64,000 nucleotides of DNA from Paludibaculum fermentans (GCF_015277775.1 NZ_CP063849.1:2666001-2730000); one strand, 5' to 3'; numbered from the stretch's first letter, positions 8,066-17,653 are shown. Program-made: numbers and translations. Notes: generated by a model from the letters alone, not told the origin.

Positions 8066-9496
8066 CTAGATGACGCCGGGCTTGTCGAGAATGATGGTGA
8101 GTTGGGCGGGGTCGTCACCCGCCGGCAGCGAAACCTCACCATCCGCAATGCGCCGATTCCTCTGTTTCGGATCATCGTCGATGAAGGCGCGGGCACGAAT
8201 CTGGTACTCAAGCCCCTTCAAGCAGGGCAAGCTGACCGTTGCATCGTACTTCAAATCCTCAACGCCCGCGGAGTGGCCTTCATTCCTGAGAAATACGGCT
8301 ACGCGCACGTTCGAGGCAGGACTGCCACCCGGCCACCTGACTGTGACCTGCACAGTGCGTGGCTGCAGCCGTGCAGGCAACCGCAAGATGAGCCCCTCCC
8401 TCTGTTCGGACGGGTTCAGTCGAATGAGTTGGGCGGAATCGCGATTCGGCGTACCTGGGAAGTATGTCGTTGCAAATGGCAAAGCTGGCGTAGGCCGCTC
8501 GGTGAGGTTGACACCCAGCAGAAAGTCACCACTGGAAAGATCCTTAAACTCAAACTCCCCTTGCGCTCCAGTGACGATGGACTGGCTCAAGTCGTATCGC
8601 ACCTTCCCATCAGCCAGTAGCCGGGCGACCTGTACTTCCAGGCCGGCTTCGGGCTTGCCATCCGAGCTGAGCGCTTTTCCCGCAATGCGGCCCGTTGTGA
8701 AGAGCCCGGCATCGAGATAAGCGCAGCCGCCAGGGGCGACCTGAATCGAGATTGTCCCCCAGGAGAAGCTATAGTTCTCGAGGCTAGCGGAAAACGCGTA
8801 GCGGCCTGCCGGGATACCGGTGATCTCGTATTCCCCATTCGCGTTGGATGTGGCGGTGTAGGCCCCGTTCTCACCCTGTGCCGTGACCGTTACCCCGGCC
8901 AGTGGAGGCTCATGAAATGGGCTGGAAAACCGGCTGTAGTGTTCCAGAATCCGTCCGTAGAGCCGGGTCGTAGTTCTGCCTGCGCGCCATTCCCGGAGCC
9001 ACTGCAGATCGCTCAGCGCCCTGTCGGCAGAGCGGGAGCCGGAGCAACCCCCTGTGACATAGATCAAGGGTGGATGATCCGCATCAAAACCTGGCGGCAT
9101 CGGCTTGGGACGTCCGAGTGAATCCCGCCATGCCGACTTAGTGGCAGCGGAAGGAGGGCGCTGCGTCAAGGGACCCGAAGCGAACATGAGGTAACGGCCG
9201 CCGACCGGAAAGTTGTGATAACAGCTTGTGTAGCTGCTGGGGTCGATCCACACCTCAGTTGTCCCTTCCGGCAGACCCTGGAAGGCTTCCTCGACGGTGA
9301 ACCGGATTAACGTGCCCTGGTCAAAGCGGCCCGATCCGTCGTCATTGGAAAAGACGACTCGCCCGGCGAAGATGACCGATCGCGAACCGACGCGCGAACA
9401 CGCCGGCGCCTCGGCGCCAGGGCCGCAGGAACAAGCCGCGAGGGACGGAGCGAAAGCGGAGGCTGTGAGAAGGAATACAACGAGAGATCTGACCAT
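8066..9496 (-). CDS. secreted protein with carboxypeptidase-regulatory-like domains
   Basis: A 476-aa protein from ATG 9496, chosen because a signal peptide follows at once (MVRSLVVFLLTASAFAPSLAA). The mature N-terminus begins CSCGPG and continues with scattered cysteines, reminiscent of NTR/TIMP-like domains. From about residue 195 there are transthyretin-like regulatory repeats, seen in NANGEYEITGIPAGRYAFSA and QGEFEFKDLSSGDFLLGV. Such beta-sandwich repeats are widespread in acidobacterial surface proteins and usually have no catalytic role. Function unknown. Monocistronic by spacing. Confidence 0.8.
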   Translation of the reverse strand: MVRSLVVFLLTASAFAPSLAACSCGPGAEAPACSRVGSRSVIFAGRVVFSNDDGSGRFDQGTLIRFTVEEAFQGLPEGTTEVWIDPSSYTSCYHNFPVGGRYLMFASGPLTQRPPSAATKSAWRDSLGRPKPMPPGFDADHPPLIYVTGGCSGSRSADRALSDLQWLREWRAGRTTTRLYGRILEHYSRFSSPFHEPPLAGVTVTAQGENGAYTATSNANGEYEITGIPAGRYAFSASLENYSFSWGTISIQVAPGGCAYLDAGLFTTGRIAGKALSSDGKPEAGLEVQVARLLADGKVRYDLSQSIVTGAQGEFEFKDLSSGDFLLGVNLTERPTPALPFATTYFPGTPNRDSAQLIRLNPSEQREGLILRLPARLQPRTVQVTVRWPGGSPASNVRVAVFLRNEGHSAGVEDLKYDATVSLPCLKGLEYQIRARAFIDDDPKQRNRRIADGEVSLPAGDDPAQLTIILDKPGVI

Positions 9497-9712
9497 ATTC
9501 TTCGAGATCCGTTGTAATTGTAGCGGTGTTTCGTTCAGGGCGGTGCGGTGAATGAGCCCGCGGCGATTCACTGTTCCGCCGGAGGGCTGCCGCCGGGGGA
9601 ACCTGGCCTGAGCAAACGGCGCCGGACGGGCCGAGCCGTGCACTCCCTGAACGTCGGCGCCGGGTTCCCTCTCGTGCCCCTATCGCCCTGGTTTGGCTCC
9701 TGACCACGATCC

Positions 9713-10135
9713 TTACTTCGGGTCGGGTATGGTCAGCGGAGTGTCCTTGGAATCGACAACGAAGACAGCCAACAGGCTGGCGGGAGCCTTGTCGCTGGCA
9801 TTCTCACTGATGCGGTGATGGGCGCCAGGTGGTTCGTAGAAGCCCTCGCCGGCACGAAAGACTTTCGCGGGCTGATCGTCCACCTGGCTGCGGATGGAGC
9901 CTGACAACACGTAGGCATAGATGAACGCGGACCCGGCATGGTGATGAGCCGGCGACTTGGCTCCGGGTGGGTAGGTGACGACGACGGCAACCATTGACTT
10001 CCCTTCGGCGTTGGGGAGGGCGTGTTGGAAGACAGATTTCACCTGCTCGGCCTTCTGCGCCAGTCCGGGGGGAACTGCTACCGAAAAGGCCGCTAGCGCG
10101 AGCCATAAGAAGTTTGAGCGCATTGTTCTCCGCAT
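9713..10135 (-). CDS. exported cupin-domain protein
   Basis: A 140-aa protein starting at ATG 10135, six bases after a strong GGAGG. A signal peptide lies at residues 5-27 (NFLWLALAAFSVAVPPGLAQ). A single cupin fold follows, with metal-binding motif one PAHHHAGSAFIYAYVLSG and motif two around GEGFYEPPGAHHRISEN. Cupins of this size bind a metal and act as small oxygenases, isomerases or binding proteins, and no substrate can be named. The gene follows the HD-domain protein by 46 bases in the same direction, so the two are probably one operon. Confidence 0.85.
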   Translation of the reverse strand: MRRTMRSNFLWLALAAFSVAVPPGLAQKAEQVKSVFQHALPNAEGKSMVAVVVTYPPGAKSPAHHHAGSAFIYAYVLSGSIRSQVDDQPAKVFRAGEGFYEPPGAHHRISENASDKAPASLLAVFVVDSKDTPLTIPDPK

Positions 10136-10181
10136 ACTGCCTCCTTCCTCTGAGATGCCGGAACTGCCTGCATCGCACGCA

Positions 10182-10826
10182 CTATTTCGAATCGGGAAAG
10201 GGAGACTCAAGAATCGACTCACACATGTTTGGGTTCTGAAAGCCGGGGATAAAGCGCTGACAGACAGCCGCGTTCACGGTGCCGTATGTGGGCTCCGGCT
10301 TGTGCGCAAAGCCCGCGAAATAGGTCTCGAGAAAGCCTTCCTTGAAGTGCTTGCGCGGGTATTTCGCTACGATATCGTGGCACAGGTCCGAAGGAAACTC
10401 TTCGAACCCTTTCCCGAGGACTTCGAGGCCGGCACCCGAATACAGCAGTGCGATTTCGGGGCGCATGTGGTGTGTGATCCCCGGGGTGGTGTGCAGGGCG
10501 ATCGCCTGCCATGCGGTTTGAATCTGATCCTCGGGGACCTTGTGCGCGGAGAGGAACTGACGCGCGGCGTTTGCGCCGTCGACTTCAAAGCGTTCGTGGG
10601 GACTGGAGAATTTACCGGTAAGACCCAGATCGTGAAATGCGGCGGGGACATAGAGCAGTTCCGGGTCGAAGCAGCGCTTCTGCTGACGGCCCTGCTCGGC
10701 GGCGAAAAGGTAGACGCGCGTGGAGTGATTGAAGAGCAGGTCGATGGCATGCTCCCGCAGGGTCTGCGTGGCCTCCTTCGCGAGCAAGGAATCGGGAATG
10801 GCCAGGGCTGAATTGAAGACTGACAT
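10182..10826 (-). CDS. HD-domain hydrolase (cyanamide hydratase-like)
   Basis: A 214-aa protein with the metal-binding HD signature: His34 in LFNHSTRVYLFA, then His65-Asp66 in AAFHDLGLT, and conserved histidines around residues 112-120 (ALHTTPGITHH). The pattern NHSxRVYxFA...AxFHDLGLT is shared with DDI2/cyanamide-hydratase-like HD proteins that hydrate small nitriles or hydrolyse small molecules. The next gene encodes an exported cupin, and beyond the other side lies a decayed GlxA-type regulator. The substrate is unknown. Confidence 0.85.
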   Translation of the reverse strand: MSVFNSALAIPDSLLAKEATQTLREHAIDLLFNHSTRVYLFAAEQGRQQKRCFDPELLYVPAAFHDLGLTGKFSSPHERFEVDGANAARQFLSAHKVPEDQIQTAWQAIALHTTPGITHHMRPEIALLYSGAGLEVLGKGFEEFPSDLCHDIVAKYPRKHFKEGFLETYFAGFAHKPEPTYGTVNAAVCQRFIPGFQNPNMCESILESPFPDSK

Positions 10827-11016
10827 GGGATTGTTGCTGCATCCTTTCCAGGTAAATGCTGGACCGTGTGAGGGACCGTGGGCCGGGCCAGCTACCGCGC
10901 CTTCGTGATCCGGGCGAATTCCGTGATCCCTCCGGCTGCCGCGGGCCTGTTGGCGTCACTCACAACTCCACTGCAGGGTCAGGCGGGCCAACGGGCCACG
11001 ACGCGGATCAGCCAAT

Positions 11017-11585
11017 TTAGGACATGGCCCCGTCGGCGGGCAGCGGCCGCCGGAAGCGTTCCTTGTATTGTCCAGCGGTCACGTGGAGCACGCGCGAGAA
11101 GGTCCGGCGCATGGCATCGGCTGATCCGAAGCCGCAGCGGTCGGCGATCTCCTTGAGGCCGAGGTCCGAGTTGTCGATCATCTGTTGGGCGGCTTCCACG
11201 CGCATCCTGTCGACGAACTGACCCGGATTCATGTTGGTTTCGCGTAGGCAGACGCGCGTGAAGTGCCGGGGACTCATGCCGATGCGGCCAGTAAGCTTTT
11301 CCACCGTAAGATCTTCGCGCAGATTCCGCAGCATCCAGCCCTGCAGTTCGCGCAGTGGCTTGGAGGTCACTGCCTGGTGAGAGAGCATGTGGCTGAACTA
11401 CGACTGGCCGCCCGGGCGGACGAGGAACATGACCAGGGTTCTTGCGATGCGCAGGGCCACTTCATGGCCATGGTCTTCTTCCACCAGCGCGAGGGACAGA
11501 TCGATTCACGCGGAGATGCCCGCGGAGGTGTAGATGTTCCCGTCCTTGATGAAGATGAGGTCAGGGCGAACGCATTTTCGGGCGA
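11017..11585 (-). pseudogene. decayed GlxA-type AraC regulator (C-terminal half with two nonsense codons)
   Basis: The last 123 codons (11017-11388) encode an intact double helix-turn-helix of the AraC family (GMSPRHFTRVCLRE, then IADRCGFGSADAMRRTF). Reading upstream in the same frame gives IFIKDGNIYTSAGISA, stop, IDLSLALVEEDHGHEVALRI, then RTLVMFLVRPGGQS, stop, FSHMLSHQA. This is the conserved end of the DJ-1/PfpI domain of GlxA-type regulators. The stops are TGA at 11506-11508, where the family normally has Gly, and TAG at 11398-11400, where it has Gln. Both could arise by single substitutions. Homology fades near 11585, so the first part of the DJ-1 domain is gone. Confidence 0.75.
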
Positions 11586-11719
11586 CCGGCCGCGGCACAG
11601 GACCGCAGCGCCCGCGCTCCGGCGCTCTGCCCGTGCCCAGTCTCTGCTTTGTAGGATTTTGCTAATTACCCGTAGCTTCTCTCTCACGGATTCCCGGTGG
11701 CCGCAGTTAGGATTGCTAC

Positions 11720-12610
11720 ATGAGTGAAACACAACTGAAGACAAACGAACGCACCGCCCTGCGGGGCTCCACCTGGTTCATCACGGGCATCGGCCGTGGT
11801 TTGGGCCGCCACATCGCCCTGGAGGTGCTGCGCGGTGGCGGCCGTGTAGCCGGCACGGTCCGCAGCCGGGCGCACGCCGAAGAGTTGCACCGGCAGTTCC
11901 CGGGCCAGCTTTGGACAGCGGAGCTCGACTTGTCGGATTTCGCCAAAATCCCAGCGACCTTCCAGGCGGCTGCCGCGCACTTCGGCCGCATCCATGCTGT
12001 TGTGAACAATGCCGCCTACAGCCTGCTGGGCGCAGCGGAGGAGCTCGAACTCGAAGCCATCAACCACATTATTGCCACCAACATGACAGGTTCGATCGAA
12101 CTGGCGCGGGCCGCGGTGGCGCACATGCGGCCGCTGGGCGGGGGCCGTCTGCTCCAGGTTTCCAGCAGCGCCGGTCAGGCAGCCTTCGCCGGCCTGTCTT
12201 TGTACTGCGCCACCAAGTGGGGCATTGAAGGCTTCATCGAATCGCTTGCCCAGGAGGTTGCCGGATTCGGAATCCAGACGACCCTGGTGGAGCCCGGCAC
12301 GATCCGGACGGACTTCGGCTCCTCGGGCGTGCTGAGTCCGGAGCTCGATGCCTATCGCGACGGCCCGGTGGGCATGATGCGGCAGATGGCAACCGGCGGC
12401 TACCTGGCTCCGGGCGATCCGGCGAAGATGGCCAAAGCGATTGTCGCCACATTCGAAGCCGAAGCCGCCCCGCCGCGCCTCGCGCTGGGCCAGGACGCCT
12501 ATGGTTACATCAAGGCCGCGCTGTTGAGCCGCCTGGATCAACTGGAAAAGTACAAGGTTGTCGACACCGACTGCGACCCGGCGCCCGATGCAGCGGTCTC
12601 CGGCCAGTAA
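11720..12610 (+). CDS. short-chain dehydrogenase/reductase (classical SDR)
   Basis: A 296-aa NAD(P)-dependent oxidoreductase. The cofactor motif TGIGRGLG is at residues 22-29. NNAAY (96-100) is the NNAG equivalent. The catalytic Ser is in SSSAG (about 150), and Tyr162 and Lys166 fall in YCATK. PGTIRTDF follows as expected in classical SDRs. The Arg/Ser-rich region after strand two (TVRSRAHA) suggests NADP preference, which is inference. It ends two bases before the AraC regulator, so the two genes are one unit and the regulator probably controls it. Confidence 0.92.
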   Translation: MSETQLKTNERTALRGSTWFITGIGRGLGRHIALEVLRGGGRVAGTVRSRAHAEELHRQFPGQLWTAELDLSDFAKIPATFQAAAAHFGRIHAVVNNAAYSLLGAAEELELEAINHIIATNMTGSIELARAAVAHMRPLGGGRLLQVSSSAGQAAFAGLSLYCATKWGIEGFIESLAQEVAGFGIQTTLVEPGTIRTDFGSSGVLSPELDAYRDGPVGMMRQMATGGYLAPGDPAKMAKAIVATFEAEAAPPRLALGQDAYGYIKAALLSRLDQLEKYKVVDTDCDPAPDAAVSGQ

Positions 12611-12611
12611 C

Positions 12612-13556
12612 ATGGAGGGGATGGGGCGCGACGCGAAATCACTGCTCAATGAGGCCAGGCGGATCCTGGCGCGCCATTGCCGCCAGGACGGCCTTGCCAT
12701 GCAGGTTCTGCCCGGCCTGCACCTGATGCGCTTCGGCTGGAAGAGCCAACCGCTGGTCTCGACCCAGTTCCCCTGCATGGCGCTGGTGCTGCAAGGCGCC
12801 AAGAGCGTGGAATTCGGGACGGTCCATCTCGAATATGGGGAGGGACAGTACCTGCTGACCTCGATTGACGTACCCGCCACCTCGCGGATCGTCCATGCCA
12901 GCCGGACGCAACCGCTGCTGGCCATCGGCGTGGATCTCGACCTGCTGGAACTCGACCAATTGGTGCAGCGCTGCGGCGACCTCCCGCGCCTGCCTCCGCA
13001 GCCGGGGATCAGCATCTTCGAAGCCGATTGCGATCTACTGGAGGCCGTGGTGCGGCTGCTGCGCCTACTGGATACTCCGCAACATGCGGGGCCCCTGGCT
13101 CCGCTGGTGCGGCAGGAGATCCTCTACCGCCTGCTGACTGGCGCCGCGGGCGCACGCCTGCTGGAGATCTGCCGTGATGGCAGCCCTTCCAACCGGATTG
13201 CTTCGGCCACCCGGTGGATCCAGCAGCACTACGCAGAAGGGTTCCTGGTGGCCGATCTCGCTCATCATCTCGGCATGAGCCCGACCTCGCTCCACCAGCA
13301 CTTCAAGGCGGTCACGGGCCTGACCCCGATTCAGTACCAGCGGCGCATCCGGCTGCAGGAGGCGCGCAAGAGCCTGTTGCTGGAGTCGCTCAACATCGGC
13401 GAAGCCAGCGTGCGGGCCGGGTATGAGAGCCACTCGCAGTTCAGCAAGGACTATCGCCGGTACTTTGGCCGCCTGCCCAAGGACGACCTGGCTGCGCACT
13501 CACGCGGAGCGGTGCCGCTGCAGGCATATTTACCGGAAACCGCAGCACAGGCTTAA
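12612..13556 (+). CDS. AraC-family transcriptional regulator
   Basis: A 314-aa regulator with an N-terminal AraC_N-type sensor domain (residues 15-170) and a C-terminal double helix-turn-helix: VADLAHHLGMSPTSLHQHFK, then NIGEASVRAGYESHSQFSKD and the family ending YRRYFGRLP. ATG 12612 is chosen because it lies just after the SDR stop (TAA, one base, ATG). A longer in-frame start inside the SDR would add residues without family resemblance. It likely regulates the adjacent SDR. AraC_N regulators usually respond to small aromatic or quinone-like compounds, but nothing here identifies the ligand. Confidence 0.92.
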   Translation: MEGMGRDAKSLLNEARRILARHCRQDGLAMQVLPGLHLMRFGWKSQPLVSTQFPCMALVLQGAKSVEFGTVHLEYGEGQYLLTSIDVPATSRIVHASRTQPLLAIGVDLDLLELDQLVQRCGDLPRLPPQPGISIFEADCDLLEAVVRLLRLLDTPQHAGPLAPLVRQEILYRLLTGAAGARLLEICRDGSPSNRIASATRWIQQHYAEGFLVADLAHHLGMSPTSLHQHFKAVTGLTPIQYQRRIRLQEARKSLLLESLNIGEASVRAGYESHSQFSKDYRRYFGRLPKDDLAAHSRGAVPLQAYLPETAAQA

Positions 13557-13563
13557 CCGGCCG

Positions 13564-13631
13564 CCGGTAGGGGGAAGCCGCATTCCCTGCCCTGGCAGCG
13601 GGCGCTCGCGAGCAAATCCGCAGCCTACCGG
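13564..13631. terminator. inverted repeat between convergent genes, possible terminator
   Basis: CCGGTAGG at 13564-13571 pairs with CCTACCGG at 13624-13631 around a 52-base interior that itself holds GC-rich short palindromes. It sits between the AraC gene and the convergent DUF3857 gene. There is no T-run, so a simple intrinsic terminator is not proven. Confidence 0.3.
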
Positions 13632-13749
13632 CCGGGGGCACACACGGCGTTACTTCGCCCAGGACAGCACGCGCCGATCCAGTGCTGGATTCGGCATCTG
13701 ACAGTCCGCCGATATTGCGGACCCGCGGAGCGCGGCCTGCCCGGTCAGG

Positions 13750-15687
13750 CTATCGCACCAGCACCACGGGGGCGTTGGCGGAGCCACTGATGGTATCGAG
13801 GAACTTCTTCAGCTCAGTGTATTGGGCGGACGGCACGGTTTGGGCGGGCAGTTCCAGGGTCCGGCGGAACTGGATGGCCTGGCCTTCCTGGGTCCACGCG
13901 GCCTCGTACTTGCCATAGGGCGAGTCGATGTGGATGGGCGAAGGCAATTCATCGACCTTGAACTCGGCCGGAATCTGGACGCGGACCGTCTCGCTGAGCG
14001 CGTCGGTATCGACCACAATGGGGTATTTGCGGGTTTTCGAGACCAGGCGCCAGTCGTCGTACTCCAGGAGCCCGGCCTTGAAGATGAGCATGCGCGGCTG
14101 TGGCCGCTGGGCGAAGTGCGGGGAGGCAAAGCGGCCGCGGACCACGAACTGGCCGGCGGAATCTTCGACCTCGAGGCCCGAGGAGGTGGCGCCCTGAACG
14201 CTGCGTCCGACCCAGCGCTCCATGCGTTTCTCGTAATCGGTTTTGCCGAGTGAGCGGTATTCGCCGACGGCCCCAGCCAGGGCCTCGCCGGTCCGTTTGT
14301 CGGTGAACTTGCCTTCGATGGCGCCGTCGGCGGTGAGGACGGCTTCCACGAAACGATCGTGCGCGGCCGCGACAGGTGGGGCGGATGGCGCGCGAACGAG
14401 GCCGCCGTCAACGGGTGCGCCAACCAGGGCGAAGCTGTCCTGCTCGTGGTCGGGCAGGAAGCCGGGCTTCACGTACGGGTCGGTGGGATCGAAGAAGAGG
14501 AGCCGGCCGAGCTTGGGGTGTTCGAGCACGGCGGGCTCGCGGGTCTCGGGAGCGACGCGAATCGCGGAGATGGCGTGGTTGAAGGCGCCCAGGGACGGCC
14601 ACTCCTGGGTGACATGGGTCCGGTCGCCGGAGTAGATGGCCACGGGGTATGAGGTGATACCGACGGCCCTGAGCATGGCGCGTGTGAGGTTCACTTTGTC
14701 CTTGCAGTCGCCGTAGAGTTTCTTGAAGACCTGCTCCGCCGCGTGGGGACGGTAGCCGCCGCCCTTGGCGAGGTTGGTCTGGACGGAAACATAGTTGACC
14801 TGCTGGGTGAAGCGGCCGATGGCGCGGATCTTGTCCATCTCGGTGGTGGCGCCCTCAACCAGGCTGCGGGCCTTGGCGGTGATGAGTTCGCCGGGGTCCG
14901 ACTGGGCGTCGTTCAGCTCCGCCAGGAGGCCGGCTGCGTCGGTCCAGGAGAGTACCGGATGTTTGCCGCCGGGACCAACCAGGTTCACGCCAACCCACGG
15001 CGCCACGCTGAGAAAGCTGGGCGAGGCGGGTTCCGGTTCCATCGCCGGCAGGTTCTCCATGTGCCAGGTGTAGCTTCCGTCCGCAAGGGTCTCCTTGGGC
15101 GCGCCATTGAAAGCCTTGGACCGGACCTCCCAGCCGGCGGGCACGGTGACGCGGAAGCGCGCCAGGCGGACGGGGGTACCGTCCTGGAAGTGGAAGGAGA
15201 TCTGGTTCGCGAAGGACTGATACTCGATAACGGACTCATAGGCGAAGATGGCGCCGGGCTCGGCGTCGCGTTTGCCGGAGACAAAACGGCGGCGGCACTC
15301 ATTGTAAATGTCGTTGCCGGCACAGGCGACATCGACGATCTCATCCTTGCCGTACTTTTTGATCTTGCCGGAGGGAGGCAGCATCCAGGCCCGGAAGTCG
15401 CGCACTTTGCCGGAGACGGAATCATAGGAATCGAAGAACGCGACATCGCCGCCCTGCGGGTTGAGGATTTTGATGGCGGTGCGCGTGGTGGTGGTGAGGC
15501 GGCCTGTTTCGGCCATGGCCGTATGCTCCTCATTCAGCAGCACGACGTTGTTCACCTTGGCCGGGTAGTTTGGCAGCGTGACGGTGCTCAACTCCTTGAG
15601 CCAGGCAGGAGTCTCGTCCGCGGCCTGGAGCAATCCGGGTGCGAGGATCGCGAACGCGGCAACGGGAAGTAGCGTCCTACTTAGCAT
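13750..15687 (-). CDS. exported DUF3857/transglutaminase-like protein, complete triad
   Basis: A 645-aa protein with signal peptide (LPVAAFAILAPGLLQA, residues 6-21), a DUF3857 beta-rich domain (about 40-230), a transglutaminase-like core and a C-terminal domain (about 420-645). The papain-like triad is visible: Cys328 in YGDCKDKVNL, His371 in FNHAIS and Asp400 in LLFFDPTDPY. Enzymes with this core cleave or crosslink amide bonds, and in bacteria the DUF3857 group is usually exported and of unknown substrate. The start lies inside the upstream paralogue's coding sequence (11-base overlap), so translation is probably coupled. Confidence 0.85.
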   Translation of the reverse strand: MLSRTLLPVAAFAILAPGLLQAADETPAWLKELSTVTLPNYPAKVNNVVLLNEEHTAMAETGRLTTTTRTAIKILNPQGGDVAFFDSYDSVSGKVRDFRAWMLPPSGKIKKYGKDEIVDVACAGNDIYNECRRRFVSGKRDAEPGAIFAYESVIEYQSFANQISFHFQDGTPVRLARFRVTVPAGWEVRSKAFNGAPKETLADGSYTWHMENLPAMEPEPASPSFLSVAPWVGVNLVGPGGKHPVLSWTDAAGLLAELNDAQSDPGELITAKARSLVEGATTEMDKIRAIGRFTQQVNYVSVQTNLAKGGGYRPHAAEQVFKKLYGDCKDKVNLTRAMLRAVGITSYPVAIYSGDRTHVTQEWPSLGAFNHAISAIRVAPETREPAVLEHPKLGRLLFFDPTDPYVKPGFLPDHEQDSFALVGAPVDGGLVRAPSAPPVAAAHDRFVEAVLTADGAIEGKFTDKRTGEALAGAVGEYRSLGKTDYEKRMERWVGRSVQGATSSGLEVEDSAGQFVVRGRFASPHFAQRPQPRMLIFKAGLLEYDDWRLVSKTRKYPIVVDTDALSETVRVQIPAEFKVDELPSPIHIDSPYGKYEAAWTQEGQAIQFRRTLELPAQTVPSAQYTELKKFLDTISGSANAPVVLVR

Positions 15688-17653
15688 CGCCGGCCGCCTT
15701 CAGGGCAATCGTATAGCCGTCCTGCTCCTGCACGAAGTCGAAGATCTGCTTCATCTTGGGGTAGGCTTCGACCGGAAAGATGATGCGTTTGTTGGTGCCC
15801 CATACGAACTTGCGATGGTAGATCAACCGGCGGCCGTCGACGGTCTTGCGGACTTCGACGGAGTAGTTGCCGACGTCGGCGATATTGGTGCTGATGGGCT
15901 TCACCGGCTGATCGAGTTCCCAGCCCTCCGGCAGGTCGATATTGATCTCATCGTCTTCAATCCAGCCATAGTTGAAGTAGATGTCCCATTTGCGGGTTGT
16001 ATCCGTGAAGATCGGATTGGCGTTGCGCTGGAAGTAGGCCGGCTGCAGCAGGATGCGCTTGCCGGTGCGGGTGGCGTAGGCGGGGACGGTGACCTTGTGT
16101 TCCACAACGAATGGTTTGTAGGGATCAGCCACGTCGCGCATTTGAAAGTCCGCCAATTCCGCGGTGTTGAGCCGGCCCTGGATATCCTTCTTCCAGTCCT
16201 CCTCCTGCTGCGCGGGAGTCATGTCCTCGTAGTAGCTCTTCTGGCCTCGGGCGGCATGGCCCGTGTAACTGTAGCGGACGGTGCCTTCCAGTGAACCATC
16301 GGGGAGCAGTTTGAAGTCCCCATGGCGGCTGCGCAGCGAGCGGGCTGGCTCAGAGTAAGGGGTGTCGACGAAGAATCCGCCCTTGGGGTCGGAGATGAGC
16401 GCGTGCCCCAGTTCCTCCTGCCAGCGGAGCATGCCGTGGTCCAGGTAGGGGGTGGAAGGGTCGAAGAAGGCCCATTGCTCGTTTACCTTGACGGCGACGC
16501 TGAAGTTGTTCAGGAAGTAGGTGAGCGGCAGGCTCATATTAAAGAACGTGTCACCGCGGTCACTCAGCCTGGTGATGCGCGCGTCGAAGCCGGCGGCATT
16601 GGCCAGGGCGGCGAAGAGCAGGTTGATGTCCATGCCGCTGCCAGCCTTCTGCTCCAGCGTGTCTCCGGGCGATTCGTTCACCTTGATCGCCTTGCGCTCA
16701 GCGGCCGTGAGATGAACGGTTCGGCTGTCCAGATTGCGGACCTTGGTGCGGCAGAACTTCTCGATGACGGCGATTTTCTCTTCCGGTTTCTCGACGCCGG
16801 TGACCAGTTCCGCGGCTGTGCGTTTGACCAGGCCATCGGCCTTCATGCGCTGTTTGAAACGGGTATGGTCCTCGCGTCCGACGGTTTTCCAGTACTTTTC
16901 CGCATCGATCTTCTTGTCTTCCTCGTAATAGATGAGCATCCAGGCCCGCAGTTGGTCTTCTGGCGGGGCATAGCGTTCATCGCGGAAGGCGGGCATATTG
17001 CTGAGAGTGACGGCGTAGAATCCGTTCGGTTCCTGCTTGAAGGGCGGCACCTGGCAGTTCATCGGCAGGGTCCGCATCCCGTAAGGGAGCCAGGGAATGC
17101 TCAGCGGCTTCAGGTGATAAGTGACGCTCCACAGCGGCAACTCGCGCTGGAGGTAGAGGCGCATGTGGGAGGCGATTTCGTTATCCCGGATCTCGCGGTA
17201 CCGGTATTCGATGATATCGCCGACCTCCACGTTCGGCATGGTGAAGGCCTTGCCGCGCACTTTGAAACCCTTGGTTTTGGCGAGGTCGCGATCGAAGATG
17301 GAGTCCTTTTTCAGCTCGATGATGTTGCCATTAGCCTTGATGGTGCGGCCCGCCACGTCGATGATGCGGCGCTTGCCGGACTGTTCGATCTCAACGGTGG
17401 CGTACTTCTCCTTGCCGCGATCCGTGAAAATCTTGATCCGGATGTAGTGGTTCATCGTGAGCTGGAGGTCGCCGCCTTGGAGGCTATCCTCGATCTTGAT
17501 GTCCCAGAAAATGGCTTCCGCGTCGGCTCCGCTCTCCACTTTGGGTGTTTTTTGCGCGAGCTCATTGGAATCAATGGGGCGCCAGTCGGCTGCCGGGAGC
17601 AGGGAGGAAAAGAAGAAAACAAAGAGGGACGTTACTGATGCGCGACCGTTCAT
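15677..17653 (-). CDS. exported DUF3857 protein with degenerate transglutaminase triad
   Basis: A 658-aa paralogue of the following gene: signal peptide (SLFVFFFSSLLPAA, residues 9-22), DUF3857 domain, transglutaminase-like core and C-terminal domain. Where the paralogue has GDCKDKVNL this one has SGMDINLLF, and where it has FNHAIS this one has NNFSVAV. The catalytic Cys and His are therefore gone, while the Asp region FFDPSTPYLD remains. The pair may form an active/inactive heteromeric unit, which is inference. AGGTC lies just upstream of ATG 17653, and the AT-rich intergenic region to the divergent gene at 17773 probably holds both promoters. Confidence 0.85.
   Translation of the reverse strand: MNGRASVTSLFVFFFSSLLPAADWRPIDSNELAQKTPKVESGADAEAIFWDIKIEDSLQGGDLQLTMNHYIRIKIFTDRGKEKYATVEIEQSGKRRIIDVAGRTIKANGNIIELKKDSIFDRDLAKTKGFKVRGKAFTMPNVEVGDIIEYRYREIRDNEIASHMRLYLQRELPLWSVTYHLKPLSIPWLPYGMRTLPMNCQVPPFKQEPNGFYAVTLSNMPAFRDERYAPPEDQLRAWMLIYYEEDKKIDAEKYWKTVGREDHTRFKQRMKADGLVKRTAAELVTGVEKPEEKIAVIEKFCRTKVRNLDSRTVHLTAAERKAIKVNESPGDTLEQKAGSGMDINLLFAALANAAGFDARITRLSDRGDTFFNMSLPLTYFLNNFSVAVKVNEQWAFFDPSTPYLDHGMLRWQEELGHALISDPKGGFFVDTPYSEPARSLRSRHGDFKLLPDGSLEGTVRYSYTGHAARGQKSYYEDMTPAQQEEDWKKDIQGRLNTAELADFQMRDVADPYKPFVVEHKVTVPAYATRTGKRILLQPAYFQRNANPIFTDTTRKWDIYFNYGWIEDDEINIDLPEGWELDQPVKPISTNIADVGNYSVEVRKTVDGRRLIYHRKFVWGTNKRIIFPVEAYPKMKQIFDFVQEQDGYTIALKAAGDAK

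Noticed and set aside
11684-13015. 443-aa minus-strand frame opposite the SDR and AraC genes
   Set aside because: Runs antisense across two genuine genes and shows biased composition.
16322-17638. 438-aa plus-strand frame opposite the DUF3857 gene
   Set aside because: Shadow frame; the minus strand has the recognisable domains.
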